DNA of 64,000 nucleotides, from NCBI RefSeq assembly GCF_025351295.1, contig NZ_JANXWD010000003.1, forward strand, positions 1 through 64,000, read 5' to 3'. The notes beneath the pieces were generated by a model. The model ran no database searches and was not told the origin of the DNA. It saw only the letters and a program-made list of their open reading frames with translations. Each line of letters opens with the position of its first letter. Position 1 is the first letter of the stretch. Source of the DNA: Phenylobacterium sp. Lineage in GTDB: Bacteria; Pseudomonadota; Alphaproteobacteria; Caulobacterales; Caulobacteraceae. The position numbers and the translations under genes were made by a program. This document shows positions 52,976 through 61,435 of the stretch, piece by piece.

Positions 52976-54123
52976 TCGAAGAACGTGCGGTCGCTGGCTG
53001 GCGAGGCGGCGGGGTCGTAGTTGTCCGGATCTCGGCTCTGCAGCAGTTCGCCTTGCCGCACGGACTGGCGGAACACCTCCGCCGTCCTCGGCTTTCGCAC
53101 CGCCTCGTAAAGGTCCAGGGCCGCGGTGGGCTCGGCCTCCAGCGCCAGCGCGCGCGCCAGCACCATGGCGTCCTCGATCGCCATCGCCGCGCCCAGCCCC
53201 AGGAACGGCAGCATCGGGTGCGCTGCGTCGCCCAGCAGGGTCACGCCGCCGTCGCGCCAGACCGCCAGCGGCTCGCGATGGAACAGGCCCCAACGCCGCA
53301 GCGTCTCGGCCGGCGCCTGCGCCAGCAGGCCGGTCACGTCGCGGTGCCAGCCCTCGAACAGGCCCCGCAACTCGGCGGGATCGCCGCGAACCGACCAGCC
53401 CTCCTCGAACCAGCTTTCACTCCGGGCCAGGGCGACGCAGTTGACGATCCGCCCGCGGCGCAGGGTGTAGCGGTTGATCACACGGCCGGGCCCGAAATAG
53501 ACCGCGGCGCGGCCGGCGCCCATGAACGGGGCGGCGGCCTCCCAGGGGGCCAGGAACCGCCACGCCACCTGGCCGGTGAACAGCGGCGGCGTCGGATCGA
53601 ACATGACTTCGCGCACGGTGGAGCGCAGGCCGTCCGCGCCGATCAGCAGGTCGGCCTCGGCCCGGGTTCCGTCCGAGAACGCCAGCCGCACGCCGTCCCC
53701 GCGCGGTTCGATGCCGACCAGCTGGCGCGACAGCGAGAGGTCGCCCGTGGTCCGACCGTAGGCCTCCGCCAGGATGGCGTGGAGATCGGCGCGGAGGATC
53801 TGGCGGCCGACAATCTCCGGCGTATCCTGCGTCCCGTCCGAGCGGTCGTACTCGCCGGCCAGCCGTTCGCCGGTCCGGTAGTGGAGGAACGGGATGGTGG
53901 CGCTAAGCGAGGCCGCGCCGCGCACGGCGTCCAGCACCCCCGCTTCGCGCAAGGTCGCCTGCGCCCCCTTGCTCAGGGTCAGCCCCGCGCCGACCTCGCC
54001 CAGGCGTCGCGCCTGTTCGTGGACATGGACCGGATAGCCTTGATTGGCGAGGAGCAAGCCGGCGGTCAGGCCGCCGATGCCGGCGCCGACGATGGCCACC
54101 CTGGGTTTCGAGGACCCGGCCAT
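52939..54123 (-). CDS. FAD-dependent monooxygenase (salicylate hydroxylase-like)
   Basis: 394 aa from the ATG at 54123. Rossmann FAD motif 'VAIVGAGIGGLTAGLLLANQGY', the DG motif 'DLLIGADGLRSTVRE' and the GD motif 'VTLLGDAAHPMLPFLGLGAAMAIEDA' define a class A aromatic hydroxylase. It would hydroxylate or decarboxylatively hydroxylate a phenolic acid with NAD(P)H and O2. It starts 1 nt after the aldehyde dehydrogenase stop, so the dehydrogenase product is probably its substrate. Confidence 0.92.
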   Translation of the reverse strand: MAGSSKPRVAIVGAGIGGLTAGLLLANQGYPVHVHEQARRLGEVGAGLTLSKGAQATLREAGVLDAVRGAASLSATIPFLHYRTGERLAGEYDRSDGTQDTPEIVGRQILRADLHAILAEAYGRTTGDLSLSRQLVGIEPRGDGVRLAFSDGTRAEADLLIGADGLRSTVREVMFDPTPPLFTGQVAWRFLAPWEAAAPFMGAGRAAVYFGPGRVINRYTLRRGRIVNCVALARSESWFEEGWSVRGDPAELRGLFEGWHRDVTGLLAQAPAETLRRWGLFHREPLAVWRDGGVTLLGDAAHPMLPFLGLGAAMAIEDAMVLARALALEAEPTAALDLYEAVRKPRTAEVFRQSVRQGELLQSRDPDNYDPAASPASDRTFFDYDPVTAPLRAA

Positions 54124-54124
54124 C

Positions 54125-55639
54125 TCAGGCCCGCGGTCCAACGTTGATGCTGATCGCCTTGGTCTTCAGATAGGGCTCCAGCCCTTCGCGCCCCAGCTCG
54201 CGGCCCCAGCCTGACTGGCGGTTGCCGCCGAACGGCGTCTCCGGGCTCATCGCGGCGTGATAGTTGACCGCCACCTGGCCGGAGTCGACGCCATGCGCGA
54301 CCCGCAGGGCGCGGCGAATGTCGCGGGTCCAGACCGACCCGGAGAGCCCGTAGACCGTCGAATTGACCTCGCGCAGCAGGTCCGCCTCGTCGCGGAACCG
54401 GATCATCGACAGCACCGGCCCGAAGATCTCCTCCTGGGCGATGCGCATGTCCGCGCGCACCTCGGTGAACAGCACGGGTCGGATGAAATGGCCCGGGGAT
54501 GGCGCCGCCTCGCCGCCGACCAGCATGGTGGCGCCGTCCTCTTCCAGCCCGATCCGGACATAGTCCTCGATCCGCGCTTTCTGCCGCGCGGAGATCACCG
54601 GACCGATCACCGACCCCGGCGCCAGGCCGTCGCCCAGCGACAGGTTGCGGGCGACCTCGGCGACGCCCGCGGCCACCTCGTCATACACGTCGTCGTGCAC
54701 GAACAGGCGCGTGCCGGCCATGCACGCCTGGCCCGACACGAAGAAGCAGGCCATCGCCACGGCCGGGATCGCCTCCGCCAGGTCGGCGTCCGGGAAGACG
54801 ATCACCGGCGACTTGCCGCCCAGCTCCAGGGTCACGCGCTTCAGATTGCTGGCCGCCGCCGCCTGCGCAATGCTGCGCCCGACCCGGGTGGAGCCGGTGA
54901 AGGCGATCTTGTCGATCCCCGGATGGGAGGCCATGGCGGCCCCCACGTCGTCGCCATGACCGTGCAGCAGGTTGAAGGTCCCCGGTGGCGCGCCGGCCTC
55001 CAGCATGAGTTCGCCGAAAAACCTCCCGACCAGGGGCGCCAGCTCCGCGGTCTTCAGGACGATGGCGCAGCCCGCGGCCAGCGCGGGCGCGACCTTCATG
55101 GCCATCATCCCGGCGGGCGCGTTCCAGGGCACGATGGCGCCGACGACGCCGATCGGCTCGCGCAACGTGGCCACCACGAAGTCGTGGTCGACGCGACTGC
55201 CCACCGCCGGCGTGAACGCCTCGCCCGAGATCTTGGTGGCCCAGCCGGCGTAGTAACGGAACAGCTCGGCGCCCAGCAGCCGCACCACCGGCGTCGACGA
55301 GGCCAGCGGAGTGCCGTTGTCGATGGTCATGATCTCGCCGATCAGGTCGGCGTCGCGGTCGAGCAGTTCGGCCATCCGCAGGAGCACCCGAGCGCGCTCG
55401 CGCCCGTGCATACGGCCCCAGGTCGTCTCGAAGGCGCAGCGCGCCGCGGCCACGGCGCGGTCCAGGTCCTCGATGGAGGCGGCGGCGATCTCAGCGATCC
55501 GCTCCTCTCGCCCCGGGTTCTCGACATCGATGCGGCGGGCGGACGATCCTTCCAGCCACCGGTCGCCGATCAGCAGCTTCTGCGGGCGCGCGAGCCAGGC
55601 TTTCGCCGCGTCGCTGTAGTCTGGTCGTACAGGATGCAT
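54125..55639 (-). CDS. Aldehyde dehydrogenase
   Basis: 504 aa from the ATG at 55639 with GGAG upstream (55681 and 55693 lack one). 'VPWNAPAGMMAMKVAPALAAG' is the cofactor region, 'VTLELGGKSPVIVFPDADL' carries the general base Glu, and 'FFVSGQACMAGTRLFVHDDV' contains the nucleophilic Cys. It oxidises an aldehyde to an acid with NAD(P). Upstream partner of the FAD monooxygenase; an aromatic aldehyde such as salicylaldehyde is a plausible substrate but not proven. Confidence 0.93.
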   Translation of the reverse strand: MHPVRPDYSDAAKAWLARPQKLLIGDRWLEGSSARRIDVENPGREERIAEIAAASIEDLDRAVAAARCAFETTWGRMHGRERARVLLRMAELLDRDADLIGEIMTIDNGTPLASSTPVVRLLGAELFRYYAGWATKISGEAFTPAVGSRVDHDFVVATLREPIGVVGAIVPWNAPAGMMAMKVAPALAAGCAIVLKTAELAPLVGRFFGELMLEAGAPPGTFNLLHGHGDDVGAAMASHPGIDKIAFTGSTRVGRSIAQAAAASNLKRVTLELGGKSPVIVFPDADLAEAIPAVAMACFFVSGQACMAGTRLFVHDDVYDEVAAGVAEVARNLSLGDGLAPGSVIGPVISARQKARIEDYVRIGLEEDGATMLVGGEAAPSPGHFIRPVLFTEVRADMRIAQEEIFGPVLSMIRFRDEADLLREVNSTVYGLSGSVWTRDIRRALRVAHGVDSGQVAVNYHAAMSPETPFGGNRQSGWGRELGREGLEPYLKTKAISINVGPRA

Positions 55640-55760
55640 CGCTCGCTCCGGCTCCCCGATGGCGTCCAGCTTGTCGCTCATCCAGTAGGGCAAGCGGCGG
55701 CGGCCGCTGAGCGTGGATTTTCACTTCGTCCGATTACCGGACGTCTGGAGAAACCGGTAG

Positions 55761-55805
55761 AAATCTGGCGCCGGGAGATCTGGCGCGGAGAGATCTGGCG
55801 CGACG
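55761..55805. repeat. Three tandem copies of a 15-bp repeat
   Basis: AAATCTGGCGCCGGG, AGATCTGGCGCGGAG and AGATCTGGCGCGACG in a row share the core (A)GATCTGGCGC at a 15-bp period. They lie in the leader region upstream of the aldehyde dehydrogenase start (about 120-165 bp) and just beyond the decayed glycoside hydrolase 65 tail. Confidence 0.75.
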
Positions 55806-55847
55806 GCGGACACACCGCTCACGGGGGACGCGCCCCCGAACGTATCC

Positions 55848-56220
55848 TCACCGCCCCTGCCACCGCACGCGAAGCGGCTGCGCAGCGGAAAGAGCGTGAG
55901 GCGCGCCGGCGATATGCACCGTCATCGGCTCGCCGCGATCCAGGGTGACCTGCACGAACTGTTCGATGGCGTCGATCGCGATCCGCAGGTGGCGGCCCTG
56001 CCACTGAACCGGAAAGGCCAGGCTGGACCACGCGCGCGGCAACCGCGGATCCAGGCCAAGGCCATCGCGCCGCAAGGTCAGGCCCGCAAACCCGAACACA
56101 GACATCAACCAGAGGCCGCCCAGGGCCGCGATGTGGACGCCGCCGGCGATTGCCACATGGGTGTCGCCAAGGTCGATGGCGGCGGTGCCTCGGAAGTGTT
56201 CGAGCAGGGTCGGGACGCGA
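55848..56220 (-). pseudogene. Glycoside hydrolase family 65 C-terminal remnant
   Basis: The minus-strand frame ending at 55848 reads 'TAAIDLGDTHVAIAGGVHIAALGGLWL', 'FGFAGLTLRRDGLGLDPRLP' and 'WSSLAFPVQWQGRHLRIAI'. This is the end of the catalytic barrel and the C-terminal beta domain of GH65 phosphorylases (kojibiose or trehalose phosphorylase type). Everything before it is absent: the frame joins directly to ATPase-like sequence near 56205-56220. A deletion seems to have fused the two fragments. Confidence 0.75.
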
Positions 56221-57190
56221 TGGCGATCGCGCGCAGGCCCTGCTCGGCCAGGCCTTGAACCCGTGCCAGCACCGCCGCGCGATCGGGCGCTTCCATGGCG
56301 GCGATCGTGTCGCGGAGGCGAGAGGAGACGCATTGGGCGACAACGGCCTCGGGTGCGCCCTTGACGACGAGCACGTCACCCTCGGGGCCGTTGGCAAGGA
56401 CCGATCCCAGCCGGCGGCTGAAATCGAAGGCGTGCCGGTAGGCCAGGGTCCAGCCCGACGCCGCGTCCGGCACGCCGGCGATCATGGCGGTGTCGAGCGC
56501 GCCGCGGTCGCCGCCCAGGATGGCCGCGATGGCGCCAGCCGGGAGGGGCGGGGGTTGGCCAGGCCCGAGGCGTCCAGGCTCTGCGCAAGGCTGATTTCCG
56601 CGGACGTGAGCGTCCCGGTCTTGTCCGTGCAGAGCACGGTCATGGCGCCCAGGTCGTGGATCGAGGCGAGGCGTTTGACGATGACCTTGCGCCTGGCCAT
56701 TCGCAGAGCGCCGCGCAACAGCGTGACCGTGGTGATCATCGGCAGGAGTTCGGGCGTCAGTCCGACGGCGAGCGCGACCGCGAACAGCAGCGACTGGAGG
56801 ATCGGACGCCCGAATGCCAGGTGCGCCGCGAAGACCACCAGCACCAGGGCGATCGTCAGCCGTGCGGTGAGCAGGCCATAGGCGCGGAGGTCGCGCTGGT
56901 AGGGCGAGATCTCCTCGGCCTGAGCCAGGGCGGAGGCCGCCGCACCGAACAGGGTTGCGGCTCCGGTGCTGACGACCAGAGCGATGACCTCGCCGGTCTG
57001 GGCGACCGCGCCGCGAAAGACCGCATTGGAGGCCTCCCCGGCAGTGAGCCCGGTCACGAGGCCGGGCTGCTTTTCCACCGGATAGGGCTCTCCGGTCAGC
57101 GCCGCCTCGTTCGCGGTGAACGCGGTCGCGCTCAGCAGCAACGCGTCCGCCGGAACGATGTCTCCGGCGCGCACACGGATCGGCTATGCC
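56213..57190 (-). pseudogene. Mg2+-type P-type ATPase (MgtA-like) remnant, frameshifted
   Basis: Two frames carry P-type ATPase sequence. 56482..57174 has the actuator-domain 'TGEPYPVEKQ', membrane segments with 'LFAVALAVGLTPELLPMI', and the phosphorylation motif 'CTDKTGTLT'. 56105..56485 has 'FDFSRRLGSVLANGPEGDVLVVKGAPEAVV' from the nucleotide domain. A shift of frame occurs around 56535-56550. The N-terminal domain and first membrane helices are missing upstream of about 57190, and the hinge and last six helices are missing. Non-functional; related to magnesium importers. Confidence 0.8.
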
Positions 57191-57431
57191 CCCGCTCTTC
57201 CCTACTCGGCGCGCAGACCCCCAGGACAGTCGTTGATCGGCTGAGCCCGCCCTTGGCAGCGTTATGGGTAGTTTCCGAGGCTGCCGACCCCGGTGCTCGG
57301 CCCCCTAGAACCGACGGGTCGTATCGCTGGGTTTCTCGCTCAGCTCACGCCGGACGCCCGAGCGGAGTCCGAAGCCGTCGCCTCGGCCCGGCCGCCCGTC
57401 TCACCTCAACTCTCTTCCCGGACCCAAGGTC

Positions 57432-57925
57432 ATGAACAACCCTCATCCGACGCGGTCGTCCACAGCGCTCTTCGAAAGGGTGACGGTGGGCGCTTTCGAT
57501 CTTGCCAACCGCATGGTGATGGCGCCGCTGACGCGAAACCGTGCGGGGCCGGGACTGGTCCCCGGCGCGTTCGCGGCGGAATATTATGGTCAGCGCGCAT
57601 CTGCGGGCCTGATCATCGCCGAGGCCACCCAGGTCTCGGCGCAGGCGCAGGGCTATTCCGACACGCCAGGCTGCTACAGCGACGCCCAGGTGAGGGGATG
57701 GCGCAAGGTGACGGACGCGGTCCATGCCCAGGACGGGACCATCGTCCTGCAGCTCTGGCACACGGGTCGGGTCTCGCACACGACCTTCCAGATGGACGGC
57801 CAGGCGCCGGTCGGGCCGTCGGCCATCCGGGCCAACACGCAGACCTTCATCGCCGGACAGGGCTTCGTCGACGTCTCAATGCCGCGCGCGCTGGACCTGA
57901 CGGACATACCCGGCATCGTCGAAGG
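57432..57925 (+). pseudogene. Old yellow enzyme (NemA-type) truncated N-terminal part
   Basis: About 165 aa of an OYE-family flavin reductase: 'LANRMVMAPLTRNRAGPGLVPG', 'EYYGQRASAGLIIAEATQVSAQAQGY', and 'LQLWHTGRVSHTTFQ' all match the family's first half. A full protein has about 360 residues. After 'ALDLTDIPGIVEG' the frame turns into unrelated Gly/Cys/Pro-rich sequence that ends at the tRNA. The catalytic His-Asn pair would lie beyond the break. The start has AAGG upstream. Confidence 0.8.
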
Positions 57926-58010
57926 GGCAGCCTGTTGTGGACGCCGTGGCGGCTGTGGCCTCGGCGCTTGTCCACCCGGGAATTTCGGGGGCGTTCGTCC
58001 ACCGGAAGAA

Positions 58011-58086
<76 letters not shown>

Positions 58087-58132
58087 GCCCCGGCTCCGAT
58101 GACCCCGGGAGGTCTCGACGGCGAGGGCGCGG

Positions 58133-58160
58133 AAAATACGCAAAATCGCGGGCTTGGCAA
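58133..58160 (-). promoter_or_regulatory. Candidate promoter of tRNA-Lys
   Basis: On the minus strand, TTGCCA then 16 bp then TATTTT gives a sigma70-like pair. The transcription start would be about 40 nt upstream of the tRNA 5' end. The spacer is slightly short but the AT-rich hexamers stand out in this GC-rich stretch. Confidence 0.45.
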
Positions 58161-58388
58161 GGCGCGTCGCACGATGGTGCGGCGGAGGTGTCCACGGCGG
58201 GCGCTTGACACGGACACGCCCGCCGCAGACGTCACGCATACGGACTGCACGGCCCGCCGCGAAACCAAGCGGAGCCTCGCCCGGATCGGCGGCGGAAACG
58301 ACCTCTCGAAACCGAGGGGTTGACCGCGGCGATTCCCGAGTGGCGCGCAGTTTGCTAGGGTCGCCTGGGGGGCGCCCGAAGTGGGACC

Positions 58389-59117
58389 ATGCTGAAGCGC
58401 GCGATGGACATCGCCGAGGCCGCGCTCGCGGCCGCGTCGCCGCAGGCGGCGAGCGAAGGCTTCTTCGCGGCCCTGACCGACATCGGTGCATCCTATCTGC
58501 AGACCCGGCTCTATCGCCGCCCGCTGACCCCGCTGACCTCGGCGGCGCATTTCGCGGCCGGCGGCATCGTCTCGCGGGTCGCGCCCGAGAGCTGGCGCGA
58601 GGGCAGCCCGGCGTTCGACTACGTCTGTTTCGAAAACAACCCCCTGCTGGAAGCCATCCGCGGCGGGATGACCCGCTACCGGTTCAGCGACTTCGCCCCG
58701 CGCGAGGTGTCCGGCTATGGCAGCTACTGGGAGGCGATGAGCGAGGCCGGGATCGCCGACGCGGTCTGCGCCACCTCCTATGGCCGCCACCGGACCATCG
58801 CCTCGCTGCACCTGGGCTTCCGGGACCCGGACCTGTCGCCCGAGGACGCCCTGGCGATCCAGCTGGCCGGGCTGATGCTGACCGAGCGGCTGATGACCTT
58901 CGCCGCCCCGCCCGGCGCCGACGAGGTGCGCCTGACCCACCGCGAGCGCGACGCCCTGGCCTGGGTGGCCGAGGGCAAGTCGGACTGGGAGATCTCGGTG
59001 ATCCTGGGGTGCGCCGAGACCACCGTGCGGTTCCACGTCGACAACGCGCGCCGCAAGCTGGGCGCGGTCAATCGGGCCCAGGCCGTGGCCCGGCTGGCAG
59101 CGGCGCGCCTGCTCTGA
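58389..59117 (+). CDS. LuxR-type transcriptional regulator (solo)
   Basis: 242 aa. C-terminal LuxR HTH (about 180-242): 'LTHRERDALAWVAEGKSDWEISVILGCAETTVRFHVDNARRKLGAVNRAQAV'. The N-terminal about 165 residues fit the autoinducer-binding domain, but the position of the conserved Asp-Pro reads 'ENNPLLEA' (Asn-Pro), which may alter ligand binding. No luxI-like gene is in the window. RBS-like GGGACC upstream. It may sense acyl-homoserine lactones made by others, or other ligands. Confidence 0.88.
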   Translation: MLKRAMDIAEAALAAASPQAASEGFFAALTDIGASYLQTRLYRRPLTPLTSAAHFAAGGIVSRVAPESWREGSPAFDYVCFENNPLLEAIRGGMTRYRFSDFAPREVSGYGSYWEAMSEAGIADAVCATSYGRHRTIASLHLGFRDPDLSPEDALAIQLAGLMLTERLMTFAAPPGADEVRLTHRERDALAWVAEGKSDWEISVILGCAETTVRFHVDNARRKLGAVNRAQAVARLAAARLL

Positions 59118-59200
59118 GGCCAGCGCTCGCCTGAGGGGCGCACGGCCTTGACCGTGGCGTATCGACGTTGGATCACTTCGCCAGGGTTGAGGACGAGACC

Positions 59201-59650
59201 ATGCGCAGATCTATCGTGGGCATCGCCGTGGCGATCGCCGCCATGGCTGGCGCGGCGCGGGCCGCCGACTATGTGGTGGTGAAATCCACCGATCCGGACA
59301 TCAAGGCCGGCCTGGCGCTGAACGGCGGCCAGAAGGTCGCCCTGGGCGCCGGCAAGACCCTGACGCTGATCGCGGCGGCCGGCGACGTGACCACCCTCAA
59401 GGGCGGCCCCTCGGGCGCGACGACGCCGGCGCGGCGGACCGCGGCCGCCGACGTCGGCAAGCTGGAGTCCCTGCGCACCCTGATCGATCCGCCGCCGCCC
59501 GGCCGGACCTTCGGCGGCCGCCGTGGCGGCGTCTGCCCCGACCCGACCACCCTGAAGACCCTGGACGATATCCTGGCGGTGCAGGCGGACGGCTGCGCGT
59601 CGGCCGCCCGGCAGGCCCTGGACGCCCTGGCGGGCTCCGCCGCGCACTAG
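59201..59650 (+). CDS. Secreted hypothetical protein
   Basis: 149 aa from the ATG at 59201 (the 160-aa track ORF starts upstream). Signal peptide 'RRSIVGIAVAIAAMAGAARAADY'. The rest is Gly/Ala/Pro/Thr-rich with two cysteines ('CPDPTTLKTLDDILAVQADGCAS') that could form a disulfide. No family recognised. It is convergent with the caspase-like gene, with their stop codons overlapping. Confidence 0.75.
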   Translation: MRRSIVGIAVAIAAMAGAARAADYVVVKSTDPDIKAGLALNGGQKVALGAGKTLTLIAAAGDVTTLKGGPSGATTPARRTAAADVGKLESLRTLIDPPPPGRTFGGRRGGVCPDPTTLKTLDDILAVQADGCASAARQALDALAGSAAH

Positions 59651-61227
59651 GGGCCGGTGTAGAGCTCGCCCAGCGCCATGGCCGCCTGGCCGTGGGCCTG
59701 GTCCAGCGCGTCATGCACGGCGCCGGCGGCGATCTCGGCCTCGCGCTTGCCGTTGATGCGGTTGAGCGCGGCCCGGAGCGCCGTCGGGGCCGCGGGCGTC
59801 GCCACCGCCACCACATTGTCGACGCCGAACGGCGGCGCGGCGCGGGTGCGGGCCATCACGGTCCGGGCCTCGCCAGCCGCCATCCGGCCGTCGCCGTCCC
59901 CGTCCAGCGGGTAGAGCATCTGCACAGTGCCGTCGCCGGCCAGGTTGAAGGCGGTCAGGTAGACGGCCGCGCCCTTGTGGGTCACCGCCAGGTCGACGTT
60001 CTCGCCCGACTTGTAGAGCTGGCCCCTGGGCCGCGGGCCGATATCGACCTTGAGCTGCCGTTCGTTGGCGGAGCCCGCCAGCTCGCCGATCACCCGTCGC
60101 TTGACGATCACCCCGGCCAGGGCCTCGGCGCTGGTCAGGTTCTCCGCCACCCGGTCGCCTCGGGAATCGGTGACCCAGCCCTCCTTGGCCGACCAGGTCA
60201 GATCCGGGACGCCGCGCGGGATCGAGGCCCAGGGCCCCTTGCCGCCCAGCAAGTCGGCGGCCTCCTGGTCGGCGGCCTTCACCTCGATGGGCCGGTCCTG
60301 CGGCGGCGGCGCCTTCAGCGGCTGGAAGACCACGCTGCGCTCGTTGCGGGCCGGGACGAAGGTCGAGGCCCACTGCTGGGTGCTGGAGAGCTCGCGCGTG
60401 CGGGTCTCCAGGCTGGCGGCCAACTCGGCCAGGGACAGCTTGCCGTCGTCATCCAGGTCGGCGGCCAGGTGGCCGTTGGGGCGGCGATCCTTGAGCGTCC
60501 CCTCCAGGGCGTAGGTCAGCAGCCCGCGCGACGGAGAGTCGCCCCGCGGCAGCGGCCCCTCCAGAGCGAACTGGTTGTCCTGGGCCGCGCCCACATAGAC
60601 CAGGTTCGGCGGATCGCCGGCCGGCGCCACCGCGGCCGGGTCCGGCGGCCCGGGCGGCAGGGGGATGGCCATGGCGTTGGGCATGGCCTGGCGGGCCTTG
60701 AAGGCGCTCTTGACGGTGATCGAGCGGTTCATCGTGCCGCTGTGGCAGGCGTCGGCGATCTGCAGCAGATTGACCGTGGTCGGGAAGAAGTTGACCAGCC
60801 AGCCGTGCAGGTCGTCGTCGACGATGAACTGCTGCGGGTCCGGGTTGGCCGCCTTGAAGCCGCCCAGCACCAGGAACTCGTCCATGCCGTCGGTCTCGCT
60901 GGGATCGGCGCTGCGCGCCTGGGCCCCGTGGCCGGCGAAGTAGAAAATCACCCAGTCGCCCGGCTTCGCCCGCTTGCCCAGCGCCTCCAGCGCGCCGCGG
61001 ATATTGGCGCGGGTGGCCTGGCCGTCGCGCAGGGAGACGACGTCCGTGGCCCCCTCGCCCTTCAGCAGCGCCATCAGGGCCGCGGCGTCGTTGGGCGTGC
61101 CCTCCAGCGAAGGGATCGGGGCCGTGTACTGGGAGACCGCCACCACTAGGGCGCGGATCTCGGCCGTCGCGGGCGCCGCGATCCAGACCAGGGCCGCCGC
61201 CGCCAGTCCCGCGATCGCTCTGCGCAT
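59647..61227 (-). CDS. Caspase-family (orthocaspase-like) secreted protein
   Basis: 526 aa from the ATG at 61227. Signal peptide 'MRRAIAGLAAAALVWIAAPATA'. The p20-like domain has the His-Cys dyad: His100 in 'FYFAGHGAQ' and Cys161 in 'IADACHSGTMN'. An acidic 'DLDDDGKLSLAEL' near residue 260 resembles an EF-hand. The C-terminal part includes 'GENVDLAVTHKGAAVYLTAFN' and 'DGDGDGRMAAGEAR', similar to DUF4384-type domains with another Ca-loop-like stretch. Predicted periplasmic cysteine peptidase, possibly calcium regulated. Confidence 0.88.
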   Translation of the reverse strand: MRRAIAGLAAAALVWIAAPATAEIRALVVAVSQYTAPIPSLEGTPNDAAALMALLKGEGATDVVSLRDGQATRANIRGALEALGKRAKPGDWVIFYFAGHGAQARSADPSETDGMDEFLVLGGFKAANPDPQQFIVDDDLHGWLVNFFPTTVNLLQIADACHSGTMNRSITVKSAFKARQAMPNAMAIPLPPGPPDPAAVAPAGDPPNLVYVGAAQDNQFALEGPLPRGDSPSRGLLTYALEGTLKDRRPNGHLAADLDDDGKLSLAELAASLETRTRELSSTQQWASTFVPARNERSVVFQPLKAPPPQDRPIEVKAADQEAADLLGGKGPWASIPRGVPDLTWSAKEGWVTDSRGDRVAENLTSAEALAGVIVKRRVIGELAGSANERQLKVDIGPRPRGQLYKSGENVDLAVTHKGAAVYLTAFNLAGDGTVQMLYPLDGDGDGRMAAGEARTVMARTRAAPPFGVDNVVAVATPAAPTALRAALNRINGKREAEIAAGAVHDALDQAHGQAAMALGELYTGP

Positions 61228-61435
61228 GTCGCCACCTCTCGAAAGCCGCCGCCAACTAATGACCGCGCCGCCGCCCACCACAAGCCGGGCGCTCAGGGAT
61301 TTCTACGGACGCGACGTCGTGCCGGAGGCGGCGCGCCTGCGCCGGCCGGTCGCGCGAGGGTTGGCGCAGGTTCGTGGTAGGGGGTAGTAGGGCGCGCCGC
61401 GGATCGGCGGCAGGCACAAGGATACGGTTCGGCGC

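Noticed and set aside
57926-58010. Continuation of the old yellow enzyme to 58025 as in the track ORF
   Set aside because: Residues after 'GIVEG' do not fit the family and run into the tRNA; treated as a break.
59692-61149. 485-aa plus ORF antisense to the caspase-like gene
   Set aside because: Val/Gly/Arg/Gln-biased composition and no motif; caspase dyad and signal peptide lie on the minus strand.
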